DNA of 64,000 bases from a virus. The first letter of the stretch is position 1, and the number at the start of each line of letters is the position of its first letter. The notes under the pieces were generated by a model. The model was not told the DNA's origin, searched no databases, and saw nothing but the letters and a program-made list of their open reading frames with translations. The stretch covers positions 1-64,000 of IMG/VR virus record IMGVR_UViG_3300042886_000261. One strand, written 5' to 3'. Positions 1 to 9,599 of the stretch are shown piece by piece. The position numbers and the translations under genes were made by a program.

Positions 1-196
1 TTTTTCCACCAAAAGAAGACAACTGGTATAAAGGCATTTCAACTTTTTGAGCCATAGCCCATAAGTCTACTGGACCTAAATCCATTGGTTCTGCATCTTT
101 TAGCATGTTTTGTAAATGGTAAGAATCTACATGTGAACTAGCATTGTATGCCGTATCACGCAAGAAAATCCCATTATTTAATACTGGAGTTGCCAT
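1..196 (-). CDS. Major capsid protein candidate, N-terminal part
   Basis: A gene reading off the left edge; only about the first 65 residues are present, starting MATPVLNNGIFLRDTAYNAS. The ATG is at 196 and the frame stays open to base 1. It is the next gene after TerL, portal and an acidic scaffold-like protein on the same strand, which is where tailed phages, including crAss-like phages, usually encode the major capsid protein. The call rests on position only; no motif was recognised in the visible part. It could instead be another head protein. The 35-base gap to the upstream gene is pure A/T-rich leader. Confidence 0.5.
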   Translation of the reverse strand, partial: MATPVLNNGIFLRDTAYNASSHVDSYHLQNMLKDAEPMDLGPVDLWAMAQKVEMPLYQLSSFGGK

Positions 197-231
197 TTGT
201 ATTTATTTATTTGTTTATTTATAATACTTTT

Positions 232-1485
232 TTAAAATCTTTTAAACATGTTGTTACCACCTGTTCTTGAGACTGTGTTATTTGATCCTGTTTTTCTAGT
301 CTGTGCTCTTTCCTCATGTGGAATAGATGAAGCAATTTTTTTACCTTCTTCAGTCTTTAACATTCTTACAGTTTTTTCAGTAGCAAGTTTAGTACCTTGA
401 TCTTTAATCTTATTTTTATACCCTTCTGGATCTGCTAATAGCCAAAGAGCTTCAGCAATAAGATCATGTCTTGGTTCTACAAACTGATACTTCTCTAATA
501 AGTGTCCAAGTAAGTTAGTAGGTTTACCTGATATAGAAGGATAAGCTGGTTGAACTAATCCACTGTATAACATGTTTTGTACTTTCTTATCTAGTTTAAC
601 ACCATCTAATTCACCTACTGATAATACATTATATACATTATCTGTATATACTTTAGCAGCTTGTACTTGTTGTTCCTTTTTGTTTTCCTGTTCTGCAAGT
701 TTTCTAGATACTATCTCTTCTTGCATTCTGTCTAACTTAGGTTTAAACTGTCTAGCTTTTTGTCCTAACTTATCTACATCTGCCCAGTCTTCAATCTCTG
801 ACTCTATTTCTTCTGGTGTACCAAAATTAGTAGCCCAAAGATATTGTCTTGCAATTTCTGCTTGGTGATTCTCATCATCTGCATCAAGTTCAAATACTTC
901 TTCTACTTGAGCAAGAGTTCTGAATAAACCTTTAAGATCTTGTCCACCATCTGCTACATACTTAGCTGCAGTTTTCAATTCATCAGGTAATGCATTAAAG
1001 AAATCTTTAGGAGCTGCCTCTTTAATCTTTCTCTCTTTCTCTTGAAAGTTGGCTTCAAATAACTCTCTAAAGTCTTTAGTAGTATAATCTTCTAAATCTT
1101 TATCATCATCAAATCCAAATAGAGTACCTTCTTCTATCATCTTAGCTGCTAACTCATGAAGACCTGACTTATCTATCTTTGGTCTTCCTTTGTTACCTGC
1201 ATCTTCTTCCTGAGCAATAAGTCCATCTAACTCATCAATAGTTTCTTGGACTTCTTCCTTAGTAATAGTTTGCTCTGCCGTATCTGGTTTACTTGTTACA
1301 CCAGTTTTGCTGTCAAGGAACTCATAATCAGTTTTTTTATCCTTAGTAAAAAGAGATTTCTTTTCCTCTTCTTCTTCTGGTAGCATCACGTTTTCTGCCC
1401 CAGGCATTCCAAATAATTCATCCAAGTTTACATCTACTTGTGATACAGTAGTGTTTTCTTGAGTTGTTTGTTCTTCAGTATTCAT
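232..1485 (-). CDS. Acidic head-scaffold candidate
   Basis: A 417-residue, highly charged protein. Its N-terminus is acidic and low-complexity (a run of Glu near residues 37-42), and much of the middle looks helical and coiled-coil-like (for example DRMQEEIVSRKLAEQENKK). No enzymatic motif is visible. It lies between the portal and capsid candidates, the usual site of a scaffolding or head-assembly protein, which would line the procapsid interior and leave on maturation. Function is inferred from composition and position. A minor head protein is the main alternative. Confidence 0.5.
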   Translation of the reverse strand: MNTEEQTTQENTTVSQVDVNLDELFGMPGAENVMLPEEEEEKKSLFTKDKKTDYEFLDSKTGVTSKPDTAEQTITKEEVQETIDELDGLIAQEEDAGNKGRPKIDKSGLHELAAKMIEEGTLFGFDDDKDLEDYTTKDFRELFEANFQEKERKIKEAAPKDFFNALPDELKTAAKYVADGGQDLKGLFRTLAQVEEVFELDADDENHQAEIARQYLWATNFGTPEEIESEIEDWADVDKLGQKARQFKPKLDRMQEEIVSRKLAEQENKKEQQVQAAKVYTDNVYNVLSVGELDGVKLDKKVQNMLYSGLVQPAYPSISGKPTNLLGHLLEKYQFVEPRHDLIAEALWLLADPEGYKNKIKDQGTKLATEKTVRMLKTEEGKKIASSIPHEERAQTRKTGSNNTVSRTGGNNMFKRF

Positions 1486-1598
1486 ATGTTGGTCTTTATG
1501 TTACTATAAATAATATAACTATTTTAATGCAAATAAACTTCAAAAATTTAGAATAGTGCAATTTTATTTTTTCATTTTTGGCATTATATGGCTAAGTA

Positions 1599-4349
1599 TT
1601 ATTTTTTGTTATCAGATTTTCCTTTAACATCAAATTTATTTTTGTTTTCTCTAGCTATTTGCAATTGTTTATCAGCAATATTTTGTTGAACCATGAGTTT
1701 TTCTCTCTCTAATCCTGCTTTTTGATTATTGCTAGAAGTCCTATTAGATTCTTTTTGTCTCTCTAAACTCATTTGACTAGTAAACTGTTCTGAGTTTTGT
1801 ATTTCTCTTAGAGTATCATTGTAATCAGATTGTTGATTTTGATTAATATCTTGTGTAGCACCAAACCCAGCGGATCTAATTTCAGCAACAAGGATATCTC
1901 TCTGTCTATCTTTTTCTCCTCTAATGTCTTCTGAATCTCTTTTAAGTTTTTCATCTTCCGCTCTTGCTTTTAATGCTTGATCTTGCATGTCTTGTTGATG
2001 TTTCATTTCTGCATCTTTCTGTGCTTTAACTTTTTGCTCAGAATCTTTAAGTACACTATTTAATTCAGATATACTTTCTGACTGCATTAATTTTCCTAAG
2101 TCATATATTGAAGCTCCTGTAGTATTATTAGATATTGCCATGTTTTTCAATTGCTCTAATACTGCTCTATAGTTAGCTTTAGTAGTTGCAAATATATTAA
2201 GATCTCTCATTAATAAATCTGTACCATTAATCTGGAAGTTTACTTTTTCATCTGCAGAAGTCATATATGATAACCTAGCAGAAGGTTTAGTAGATTGATA
2301 AAACTGTGCAAGATCTGTTCTCATCTGATGTACTCTTGGCATTAAGTAATCTGAGTGTTGTATAAAGTACATTTCTGTTTGAGCATAAGATGATCCAACT
2401 GCTTGTTCTACACCTGTTGCAGTTTGTTGAGATAACTGCTGACCCATTCTTTGTGGATTAATACCTATAACTTCATATGCTTGTTGTTTCATATATGTAG
2501 CTAATTGTATTCTTGACATTAACCTATTAGTCTGTTCTAGGTCTAATTTCTGAAAGTGTTGGAAGTTAAGAGCATTCTCTGTATTAGTAATACTGGTATC
2601 TAAAGGAAGCATCTGAAAATTCTTCATTGCTACATAAGCTTTAGCTAAATTGTTTTTACCCCAGTCTTCACCCATAGAGTGTCTTGGTAATGCATTCTGA
2701 TCTAATAAGATAACTGTACCTAACTCATCTACTAAGATATCTGCTATTTGATTATTAACAATGTTATATCCTATCTGGAAAGGTTTCATTAAATCTATTA
2801 ATGCAGTTGACTTAGTATTTCTATCTGAGAATACTGCACCTTCTACTGGTAGTTTACATCCGTATAAACTATTATCACCTTTAAATTGAAATCTAAGTGG
2901 TCCTATATTTTGTTTATCAACACCAATATATATAGGAGTAAATCCACCAGGGTTATTCATACCCCAAAAAGAAGGAATATTTGGTCCAACTTTAATACCA
3001 CCCCATACCTCATTAATCCAAATCCAGTCTATATGCTCACCATATACAATATTGTCTTTAGTTTTATTTTTAAAGAGTCTTGTATCATACACGGGTGAGT
3101 CTGTTACTTTATAGTCTTCAGTAATAATTTCTGTAATTACTTCACCTGAGTCAGTAACTTTAGTTAAGTGACCTACTTTTCTTTGAGATTTCCAATATGC
3201 TGTAGTACAACGTAATAGATATGCAGTACCTTGATCATAATAATCTTCTCCTTCTCTAAGTATGTAATTAACAATATCTCCTCCGTTGAATATACTATTA
3301 GCTGCTGCAGTAGAATATTGTCTGAATCCTAATGAAGGCATATTAGTATTCCACTCATGTGATTTAGTAGCATCATAAAATGATCCGTCATTCTGAGTAC
3401 CACCAATATTATATCCTGCAGATCTGATAGGATAGATAGCTTCTAATGATGCCATCTGATCTTCATTCATCATATATCCATACTTGTCAATAACATCTGC
3501 TACTGTAAGCATGTCAGTTTTACCAACCCAGTTAGATTGTGATATGTATCTTGCATCAGGAGACTTATGATAAAATGTTAATACAGGATTCCATAATTCT
3601 ACATCATAATCATCTTCCATCATACGCATGTGCCAGAACTCTCTATCAGTAATAAGCATATCTCTGAAACCTCTTTCTTCTAACTCATCCATTCTGAATC
3701 TTTCAGTATCAACTTCATGTTGATGAGTAGCCCATTGTTCTACTATAGATCTATAATCTTTTTTAAAGAATTTTTCTATTTCAGGTAGTGTTTTAAGTTT
3801 TTCTGGATTTAATTTTTCTTGTGCTTCTGGAGATTCTGGATTAAGACCTTGTTCAATTAATGCAGATGTTATCTTCATCTGTGCATCTTGCATTAAGGTG
3901 TCTTCTACCATTTGTCTTTTTTGCTCCATCATATCATTATATGATCCTTCATCAACAGCACGGTAAGATAATTTACTTGATCTTTTAGCAAACTCAGCTA
4001 CAAGAACATTAATTACATTGGGTATAATTGGATAAAATTTAAGTTCAAGTGCAGAAGAATCTTCTTTAGTAAGAGTCTCAATTATATCTCTATAATCATT
4101 ATCTTCCTCTACAATGTAGTCAGACTTATCAATAACACCTTTAGCTAACTTATAATTTTTCATTAACCTACGGGCATTTCTCTTAATCTGTTTAAGACCA
4201 TTCCACTCTAACCAGTCAAGATTCCAAGCTGCCCACTTATCATCTTTTTCTGCTTTAGGAATAAACTGTAAAGGTTGAGTTATACTACCTAACCTGTTGT
4301 GTTCTGTCTTTGCTCCTTTTTTTAACTGTAGTGCATTATATACTTGCAT
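1599..4349 (-). CDS. Portal protein
   Basis: A 916-residue protein directly downstream of TerL, with a 6-base gap. It starts MQVYNALQLKKGAKTEHNRL and has the mixed alpha/beta body expected of large portal proteins of this phage group. The C-terminal ~160 residues are a Q/K/E-rich helical segment (AEMKHQQDMQDQALKARAED and onward), resembling the extended barrel or tail region of portals. A portal forms the dodecameric DNA channel at one capsid vertex and docks the terminase. Gene order (TerL, portal, scaffold, capsid) supports the call, as does length. No single diagnostic motif was used. Confidence 0.8.
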   Translation of the reverse strand: MQVYNALQLKKGAKTEHNRLGSITQPLQFIPKAEKDDKWAAWNLDWLEWNGLKQIKRNARRLMKNYKLAKGVIDKSDYIVEEDNDYRDIIETLTKEDSSALELKFYPIIPNVINVLVAEFAKRSSKLSYRAVDEGSYNDMMEQKRQMVEDTLMQDAQMKITSALIEQGLNPESPEAQEKLNPEKLKTLPEIEKFFKKDYRSIVEQWATHQHEVDTERFRMDELEERGFRDMLITDREFWHMRMMEDDYDVELWNPVLTFYHKSPDARYISQSNWVGKTDMLTVADVIDKYGYMMNEDQMASLEAIYPIRSAGYNIGGTQNDGSFYDATKSHEWNTNMPSLGFRQYSTAAANSIFNGGDIVNYILREGEDYYDQGTAYLLRCTTAYWKSQRKVGHLTKVTDSGEVITEIITEDYKVTDSPVYDTRLFKNKTKDNIVYGEHIDWIWINEVWGGIKVGPNIPSFWGMNNPGGFTPIYIGVDKQNIGPLRFQFKGDNSLYGCKLPVEGAVFSDRNTKSTALIDLMKPFQIGYNIVNNQIADILVDELGTVILLDQNALPRHSMGEDWGKNNLAKAYVAMKNFQMLPLDTSITNTENALNFQHFQKLDLEQTNRLMSRIQLATYMKQQAYEVIGINPQRMGQQLSQQTATGVEQAVGSSYAQTEMYFIQHSDYLMPRVHQMRTDLAQFYQSTKPSARLSYMTSADEKVNFQINGTDLLMRDLNIFATTKANYRAVLEQLKNMAISNNTTGASIYDLGKLMQSESISELNSVLKDSEQKVKAQKDAEMKHQQDMQDQALKARAEDEKLKRDSEDIRGEKDRQRDILVAEIRSAGFGATQDINQNQQSDYNDTLREIQNSEQFTSQMSLERQKESNRTSSNNQKAGLEREKLMVQQNIADKQLQIARENKNKFDVKGKSDNKK

Positions 4350-4355
4350 ATTCTT

Positions 4356-6560
4356 TTATTTTAAATTTTTAAATGGTGATCTGTTAAATTTTTGATTTTC
4401 ACCTAATCCACTTCTACCCATATGTCTAAAAGGACTACTCTTTAAGGTATACAAATTTTTTGAATTTTCCAATTTTTTACTTGCCTCATCTCTTACAATT
4501 CTTTTTGTATAACCCATATTAGCTTGTTGGATTTTAAGAAATGAAACTAATGCAGAAAAAGCTACTAACCTATCCACGTTGAGTCCATCTTGATAAGCCT
4601 GCATTTCTTTCATTAACATTATATCCGGTATTCTTTCTACACCATAATGTATCTTTACAGTAGTACCATCATCTTTCTGTATATGATCTATCTCTTCAGT
4701 TAAGAAATCTTGAGTATAACTGATCATATGATTCTTAAATAGTACTCCTGTATTTCTCCATCCGTATTCCTGGAATACATTTGCATTAGAACCTAAATCT
4801 TTTAAGAATACTATTTTGTTTCTTGGTACCAGATATCTTTGTTTCTTTCTTGATATCATGTGGTTTATAAATTGAGATATATTATTCTCTACTATAGTCC
4901 ATGCATTATACCATTCTATTATTAACTCTAGTCTCTCATGTGTTTTATTGATATCATCAAACCTTCCACACCATGCTGCTACAATTTTATCTCTTTCTAT
5001 AAATGTCTCAGCCTCACCATTAGTAACCTTAGTTACTTCAACTGGAGCTTTCATTATATATATGGAACATAGTGAGTCTGAGGTAGTTGTCTTTCCTTCT
5101 GCAACAGGGTCAATACTACCATAGTACATACCAAATGTAGGATCTGGTACTGGTCTTTCCCATACTACTAATGTACCTGTTTTATCTTCTGTCTTCTTAG
5201 ATATAGGGAATTCTGCTATTGGTAATTTATTAGTAGCTTTTACTTTTACTTTACCGGTTTCATCTCTAGATATATCAAGAAACTCTGAAGAGTATTCTTT
5301 TTCTTCTATTCTTTTTATCTGAGCATTTACAAGATGTGGTGGGAATTTAGCCTCTTTTCTAAATGCAAATGCCTCTTCTATATTTCTTGGATGCTGAGAT
5401 ACCTCAAGTTGATAATCTTTAGGTTCTTTATTTTTCTTGATTTCCTCAAAGTATTCATCTAAAGCAATTAATGCTTCTTGGACAAGTGAATTACCATAGT
5501 CATCTATATATGGTGGCATAGACCATTGTTCCGGTATAAACAATCCTGATTCTCCCCATGTATTATCTTTATCAATTAGATTAGTTTTAACTGGGTATAT
5601 ATCATTACTAATTGGATCAAGTATCATTTTCTTTAAAGGACCACATTGATCAAGATCCCCTACTGATCCTGCAGCAATAAATAATCCTGTAGTAATCATA
5701 CCAGACTTAAGTGCTGGCTTGATATATCCAAAAGTTGTATCCATCTTGGGAGCAATTCCTGCTTCCTCATGAAAGAAGAACTTAACTGGACCCCCTACAC
5801 CATTTGTTGGATCTTTCTCAAAAGACATACCTTGCATAGTACCTTTAAGTCCTATTTCAGCTTTTCTATCACCTTTTCTTATTTCAATTTTTTGTTGCCA
5901 CATCATTATTTTATCTGGAGACATAGGTCTATACCATGCAGTATGTTCATTTAAGAATGCTGCATACTCAGATAAAAACTTCCATGTACCTTTCTCATTG
6001 ATGTAATCTTTAAGTGAGGCACCCATTTTTAATGTGACCCCTGCTTCAAACCATAACTGATTAATGAGTTTACCTGCATGAAAGTATGAACTAGCTATCT
6101 GTCTTTTTTTAAGAATAGCCACGTGCATGTAGTTTATCTCTGCAAGTATCTCATATAAAGCCATGTGATATTGTGCATCTCTTATCTTAGCAAATCCAAA
6201 CTTTTGCTCTTCCTTATCAAAGATAGGTAAGAAGTTTAACCACATATAATAATCTCTTGTAAGGAACCAGGTTTTAGGTCCTGATTTAATTATTACACCT
6301 AATCTGCATTTAGCTTTTTGGTCTTCCCAATAGTTAATAAAATCTTTAGATTTAAAGGGAGCTACACAATATACTTTATCTATATTGAATTTTGTTGATT
6401 CAGATATAAATATTTTATTACTAACATCATCAAATTCATATTCACCTGGCTCTTTAAATAATGCAAACACAAACTCACCAAATTCTTTTCTTGTATCAAA
6501 AGATGTAGTAGTCCATGTTCCATTATCCCAGGTGGGGATATCCGTGTACATATTTTCCAT
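4356..6560 (-). CDS. terL: Terminase large subunit
   Basis: DNA-packaging motor with ATPase and nuclease halves. A degenerate Walker A-like segment (LKKRQIASSYFHAGKL) lies near residue 150, and the Walker B segment VKFFFHEEAG near residue 260. The nuclease half starts at GSIDPVAEG near residue 484, whose Asp would bind metal; a further acidic motif is in WTIVENNISQF. About 734 residues, long for TerL but usual in crAss-like phages. I chose the ATG at 6560 because the longer reading would begin at TTG inside the upstream stop. The classical GKT/S in Walker A is replaced, as in related crAss-like terminases. Confidence 0.93.
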   Translation of the reverse strand: MENMYTDIPTWDNGTWTTTSFDTRKEFGEFVFALFKEPGEYEFDDVSNKIFISESTKFNIDKVYCVAPFKSKDFINYWEDQKAKCRLGVIIKSGPKTWFLTRDYYMWLNFLPIFDKEEQKFGFAKIRDAQYHMALYEILAEINYMHVAILKKRQIASSYFHAGKLINQLWFEAGVTLKMGASLKDYINEKGTWKFLSEYAAFLNEHTAWYRPMSPDKIMMWQQKIEIRKGDRKAEIGLKGTMQGMSFEKDPTNGVGGPVKFFFHEEAGIAPKMDTTFGYIKPALKSGMITTGLFIAAGSVGDLDQCGPLKKMILDPISNDIYPVKTNLIDKDNTWGESGLFIPEQWSMPPYIDDYGNSLVQEALIALDEYFEEIKKNKEPKDYQLEVSQHPRNIEEAFAFRKEAKFPPHLVNAQIKRIEEKEYSSEFLDISRDETGKVKVKATNKLPIAEFPISKKTEDKTGTLVVWERPVPDPTFGMYYGSIDPVAEGKTTTSDSLCSIYIMKAPVEVTKVTNGEAETFIERDKIVAAWCGRFDDINKTHERLELIIEWYNAWTIVENNISQFINHMISRKKQRYLVPRNKIVFLKDLGSNANVFQEYGWRNTGVLFKNHMISYTQDFLTEEIDHIQKDDGTTVKIHYGVERIPDIMLMKEMQAYQDGLNVDRLVAFSALVSFLKIQQANMGYTKRIVRDEASKKLENSKNLYTLKSSPFRHMGRSGLGENQKFNRSPFKNLK

Positions 6561-6562
6561 AA

Positions 6563-7078
6563 TCAACTATCATAAGATAAACCAATTCCTCCTCTAACTT
6601 TACTAGATTGTTCTTCCTGTAAATCTTTATATACTCCTTTAAAAGAAGCTCTAATAAGATCAAAGTTCTTTGCTGCAGCAACTAATGAATTTATATTACC
6701 ATCTCTTCCTGCAGTAATTGGAGTAGTCTCCATATATCTAGCTAATCTATCTAACATAGATGCCATACCTTTATATGCTCTATATGTAGGAGTCTCATAT
6801 AATCTTTGACAGAATACTAATGCTTGATATATTGTTTTATCTTCAGTAGAAAATTCAGCTTTTATTTCAGCTAGAATTAAATCTTCTTTATCTATCTCTG
6901 GTGTGTGAAAGAATGGATTCATATCAGGATTAGGACATGTCATATAAAACAAGTACTGATATATCTTAATGTAGTTTTCCGGATATTCATCCATAACATC
7001 CTTAAGTGCATGTAGGGTATAACAATGTTCAGTTGGTATTACTACATTATTTTGTACATCAAATAATTTTATTAACAT
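6563..7078 (-). CDS. Conserved protein upstream of TerL
   Basis: A 171-residue protein (MLIKLFDVQNNVVIPTEHCY) ending 2 bases before the TerL start, so it is almost certainly co-transcribed with it. It appears largely helical and has no motif I recognise. Position would suit a terminase small subunit or packaging accessory factor, but I see no helix-turn-helix or other support, so function is left open. Confidence 0.75.
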   Translation of the reverse strand: MLIKLFDVQNNVVIPTEHCYTLHALKDVMDEYPENYIKIYQYLFYMTCPNPDMNPFFHTPEIDKEDLILAEIKAEFSTEDKTIYQALVFCQRLYETPTYRAYKGMASMLDRLARYMETTPITAGRDGNINSLVAAAKNFDLIRASFKGVYKDLQEEQSSKVRGGIGLSYDS

Positions 7079-7079
7079 G

Positions 7080-7373
7080 TTAAAAAGGATTTATTACTTT
7101 TGGTTTAGATTTTATTTTAAATAGTTTTTTAAAACCATCAATAAATCCTGTAGCAAGATAAGGATTAAGAAATAAATGATCATTGTTAACTACAACATAT
7201 CCTTTTAAATATTCTTCTTCAATTTCTGAATAGTTTTTACCTAGTTTTTGATTAGGTTTAATCTTTACAAGTATCTTACCTTTATATCTAAATAATACTA
7301 AGCCTGAATAACCTAATATAATTGTTCTACCTGGATAGTTCTTGTCATAATGTCTTATTTCATAAAATTTCAT
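7080..7373 (-). CDS. Hypothetical basic protein
   Basis: A 97-residue, Lys/Tyr-rich protein (MKFYEIRHYDKNYPGRTIIL), separated by one base from the next gene. The composition suggests a small beta-rich protein; the C-terminus is basic (KKLFKIKSKPK). No family recognised. It belongs to the packaging-region operon. Confidence 0.7.
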   Translation of the reverse strand: MKFYEIRHYDKNYPGRTIILGYSGLVLFRYKGKILVKIKPNQKLGKNYSEIEEEYLKGYVVVNNDHLFLNPYLATGFIDGFKKLFKIKSKPKVINPF

Positions 7374-7375
7374 AA

Positions 7376-8182
7376 TTATAAGTTTTTAATTATTGCTATA
7401 ACTTCTTCTTTTAAATATGGTATTTCCATTGGTATTACTTGTTTAATTTCTGGATCTCCTTGATCAGTATATTTAGTAATAGGATATCCCCATTCATCTA
7501 CTCCATCTAAGTCAAATGTAACATGATGTATAAACAATTTACCCGGTTTTAATTTTGGGTTATGCTTTAACATAATATACATATATATACTTAATTGTAG
7601 TGCATAGTGGTTAAAATTACAGTCATCCAAATGTGATACAGGTTCCTGTAATTTGTCACTAATCCCATCCCAATCCTTATATGATTCAACATCAATCTTC
7701 TTATTTGTCTTGTAATCAATGATATTTATCCTATCATTAACTACTTCTACTAAATCTGATTGACCACATATACCTGCAGACTTTAAATAAACCATATGTT
7801 CAGGATATACACCTTGTTCTAATTTTTGAGAAGGAGCATACTTTAAATTGTTTACTTCAGGTACCGGAGTTATTATTGGTATTATCACACCATCTACTTC
7901 CAATGAAGATAGACTGCATAGATCTGATTCTCTTTGGTTATGATAAAAGGTCCCTAATGATGTAGCTCTTAGTGCTTCACTATCCCAGATTTCAATTATC
8001 TTTTCTGGTGCTATACCAAACCATTTTGATTTTTTTTGTTTGGAGCATTTAGCAGCTACTTTAACTTTATCAAATGGCTTTTTTAATTTTGATATAAGAC
8101 TTGTTACACTAGTCCATTTGATAGATTCTTCACCTTCAATACTAGTATAACTATGATCATCTGCTTTAAATACTATACTCAT
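7376..8182 (-). CDS. PD-(D/E)XK nuclease
   Basis: A 268-residue protein with the ordered motifs of the RecB/lambda-exonuclease-like PD-(D/E)XK fold: SLGTFYHNQRES (His near residue 81), GQSDLVEV (Asp near 143), then NIIDYKTNK (Asp and Lys near 156 and 158). A Gln/Tyr helix follows (NHYALQLSIYMYIM). These residues form the metal-binding nuclease site. It is encoded next to TerL and the IHF-like gene, so roles in DNA processing during packaging or late recombination are plausible. A second, unrelated PD-(D/E)XK protein is encoded at 52.5 kb. Confidence 0.85.
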   Translation of the reverse strand: MSIVFKADDHSYTSIEGEESIKWTSVTSLISKLKKPFDKVKVAAKCSKQKKSKWFGIAPEKIIEIWDSEALRATSLGTFYHNQRESDLCSLSSLEVDGVIIPIITPVPEVNNLKYAPSQKLEQGVYPEHMVYLKSAGICGQSDLVEVVNDRINIIDYKTNKKIDVESYKDWDGISDKLQEPVSHLDDCNFNHYALQLSIYMYIMLKHNPKLKPGKLFIHHVTFDLDGVDEWGYPITKYTDQGDPEIKQVIPMEIPYLKEEVIAIIKNL

Positions 8183-8184
8183 TT

Positions 8185-8484
8185 TTATAATTTTTCTAGT
8201 TTATCTTCATCTTCTTCTGTGATAACTGCTTTCCATCTTAAGTCTGGACAGTCTGATGATAATGATCTTGTTTTAAATGTAAGTGAGCATCCGCATAAAT
8301 TACAACATGGTTGCGTCCCTGGCATTACACATGATTTACCTTTAGTATCTTTTCTTACACACACATTACATAACTCCATTCTGTCTGCTGCAATTTTTTC
8401 TACAAAGGCATCTCTTATTACAGAGTTCTTAATACCCTCCATAATCTGTTTTCTATTGTTCCAAATTTCCTTTAGCTTTACCAT
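8185..8484 (-). CDS. Cys-rich zinc-binding protein
   Basis: A 99-residue protein with a cysteine cluster from LCNVCVRK through PCCNLCGCSLTFKTRS to SDCPDLRW, giving several CxxC-type pairs expected to bind one or two zinc ions. Similar short zinc proteins sit near TerL in crAss-like genomes, in my recollection. The start overlaps the end of the IHF-like gene by 32 bases, indicating coupled translation. Likely nucleic-acid or protein binding; function unknown. Confidence 0.75.
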   Translation of the reverse strand: MVKLKEIWNNRKQIMEGIKNSVIRDAFVEKIAADRMELCNVCVRKDTKGKSCVMPGTQPCCNLCGCSLTFKTRSLSSDCPDLRWKAVITEEDEDKLEKL

Positions 8485-8842
8485 CTGCTTTATCCTTTAA
8501 AAATTTATCTTTAATTTCTTTATCTGTTTTTAGCATTTTATCTACTTTCTCTAATAATATAACTTTAGCTTCTATTCTTTTCTTATAGTTATAATTGGCC
8601 ATAGTATCAGTATTTAGTGTTTCAATACTATTATGATACTTGTCCAAGAGTGCAGTAACTAATCTAGGTTTAATTGACATGATTCCTAAACCATCTAAGT
8701 TTATTCTGATATGATTTAACTCAGTTAAATTTTTTCTTATCTCTTTATAGTAGAAAGTCATGAAATTATCTACAAGTGTTTCTGAGACATTTAAATCTTC
8801 AGCAACTTGTTTATATAATATATTAGGTTTTTTTGGAATCAT
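8453..8842 (-). CDS. IHF/HU-like DNA-binding protein
   Basis: A 129-residue protein. The N-terminal half resembles IHF/HU subunits: a helix pair (YKQVAEDLNVSETLVDNFMT) followed by LDGLGIMSIKPR, matching the beta-arm approach GxGxFxxxxRP of the family. The C-terminus is an added Lys-rich tail. Such a protein would bend DNA in packaging, recombination or transcription control. crAss-like phages commonly encode an IHF-type protein in this neighbourhood. It overlaps both flanking genes by a few bases. Confidence 0.7.
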   Translation of the reverse strand: MIPKKPNILYKQVAEDLNVSETLVDNFMTFYYKEIRKNLTELNHIRINLDGLGIMSIKPRLVTALLDKYHNSIETLNTDTMANYNYKKRIEAKVILLEKVDKMLKTDKEIKDKFLKDKADGKAKGNLEQ

Positions 8843-9201
8843 CTTCCTAGAAATTTATAATCTAATAATATATCTCCTTCTGTTTGTACTTGCAAGGTAG
8901 GATTTAATCTGATAAGTTTTTTATCTACATCATCTTTAATTACTAACATTGTCTTCATTGCTTTATTAACCGCATTTCTAACTGTTTGTGGAGACTTAAA
9001 TATCATCTGTTCATCAGAAGAAGCATCATAACAAAAATGAGTTAATTCAATAGGTCCTGACATGCTCAATAATGTTAAACAGTTTAAGTCAGAATCACTC
9101 ACCACTATATGATTAATATAGCAGTGAGATAATATCTGAAACTTAACAATTTCCCATTTTGGCATTACAGCACGTTTCTGTACTTGATTTACTAATGCCA
9201 T
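8839..9201 (-). CDS. Putative winged-helix protein
   Basis: A 120-residue protein (MALVNQVQKRAVMPKWEIVK). The segment LNCLTLLSMSGPIELTHFCY followed by KSPQTVRNAVNKAMK reads like a helix-turn-helix of the winged type, with a recognition-like helix around TVRNAVNKAM. The stop overlaps the next start by 4 bases (ATGA-type coupling). Possible roles are small terminase-like DNA recognition or late transcription control; both are speculation. Confidence 0.65.
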   Translation of the reverse strand: MALVNQVQKRAVMPKWEIVKFQILSHCYINHIVVSDSDLNCLTLLSMSGPIELTHFCYDASSDEQMIFKSPQTVRNAVNKAMKTMLVIKDDVDKKLIRLNPTLQVQTEGDILLDYKFLGR

Positions 9202-9207
9202 AAGTTC

Positions 9208-9483
9208 CTATTGAGTTTTAAGTTTTCTTTCTTGTTCTGGTGTTGGTGCATCAATTTCTTCTTCACCTTCAGTAGGTGGGTTCATCATCATTGCAAGTTG
9301 ATAGTTAATACTTGTTCTTTTGAATCTAGCCTCATCAATTTCACATAGTACTTTCTCATACTCTAATTGTGCTGTTAAATAAGGAATTGATTCTGTGTAA
9401 AATTTAAGCATATCAGCCTTTCTTTCTGCTAATTCTTCTGCTGTTAATTCTACTTCTTCTTGATGTTGGTTTTCTGTACTCAT
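9208..9483 (-). CDS. Hypothetical acidic helical protein
   Basis: A 91-residue, Glu-rich protein (MSTENQHQEEVELTAEELAE) predicted to be mostly helical. It is the first gene of the packaging operon: a TATATTTG promoter-like box lies just upstream at 9507-9514 and a terminator hairpin of the previous unit at 9551-9577. No family recognised. Confidence 0.7.
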   Translation of the reverse strand: MSTENQHQEEVELTAEELAERKADMLKFYTESIPYLTAQLEYEKVLCEIDEARFKRTSINYQLAMMMNPPTEGEEEIDAPTPEQERKLKTQ

Positions 9484-9506
9484 GATATATATTTTATATG
9501 TTTACG

Positions 9507-9514
9507 CAAATATA
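9507..9514 (-). promoter_or_regulatory. Candidate Bacteroidota-type promoter (-7 box)
   Basis: Read on the minus strand this is TATATTTG, an exact TAnnTTTG match to the Bacteroidota -7 consensus, about 25 bases upstream of the start at 9483 and just downstream of a terminator hairpin. No clear -33 TTTG was seen at the expected distance, so the call is tentative. Confidence 0.4.
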
Positions 9515-9544
9515 CAAAATAAGTTTAAACTTCTAGTATTTAAA

Positions 9545-9577
9545 ATAAAAAACTCAGATACGTTAATTACCTGAGTT
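9545..9577 (-). terminator. Intrinsic terminator of lysis/fibre unit
   Basis: Inverted repeat AACTCAG (9551-9557) / CTGAGTT (9571-9577) with a 13-base loop, followed on the minus strand by TTTTTTATTTTA. It sits after the small gene at 9600 and before the promoter-like box at 9507. Confidence 0.6.
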
Positions 9578-9599
9578 CTAAATTATAGATGCGTAGTTA

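Noticed and set aside
6564-6566. Alternative TTG start for terL, two codons upstream
   Set aside because: It overlaps the stop of the preceding gene, and an ATG with normal spacing lies two codons downstream.
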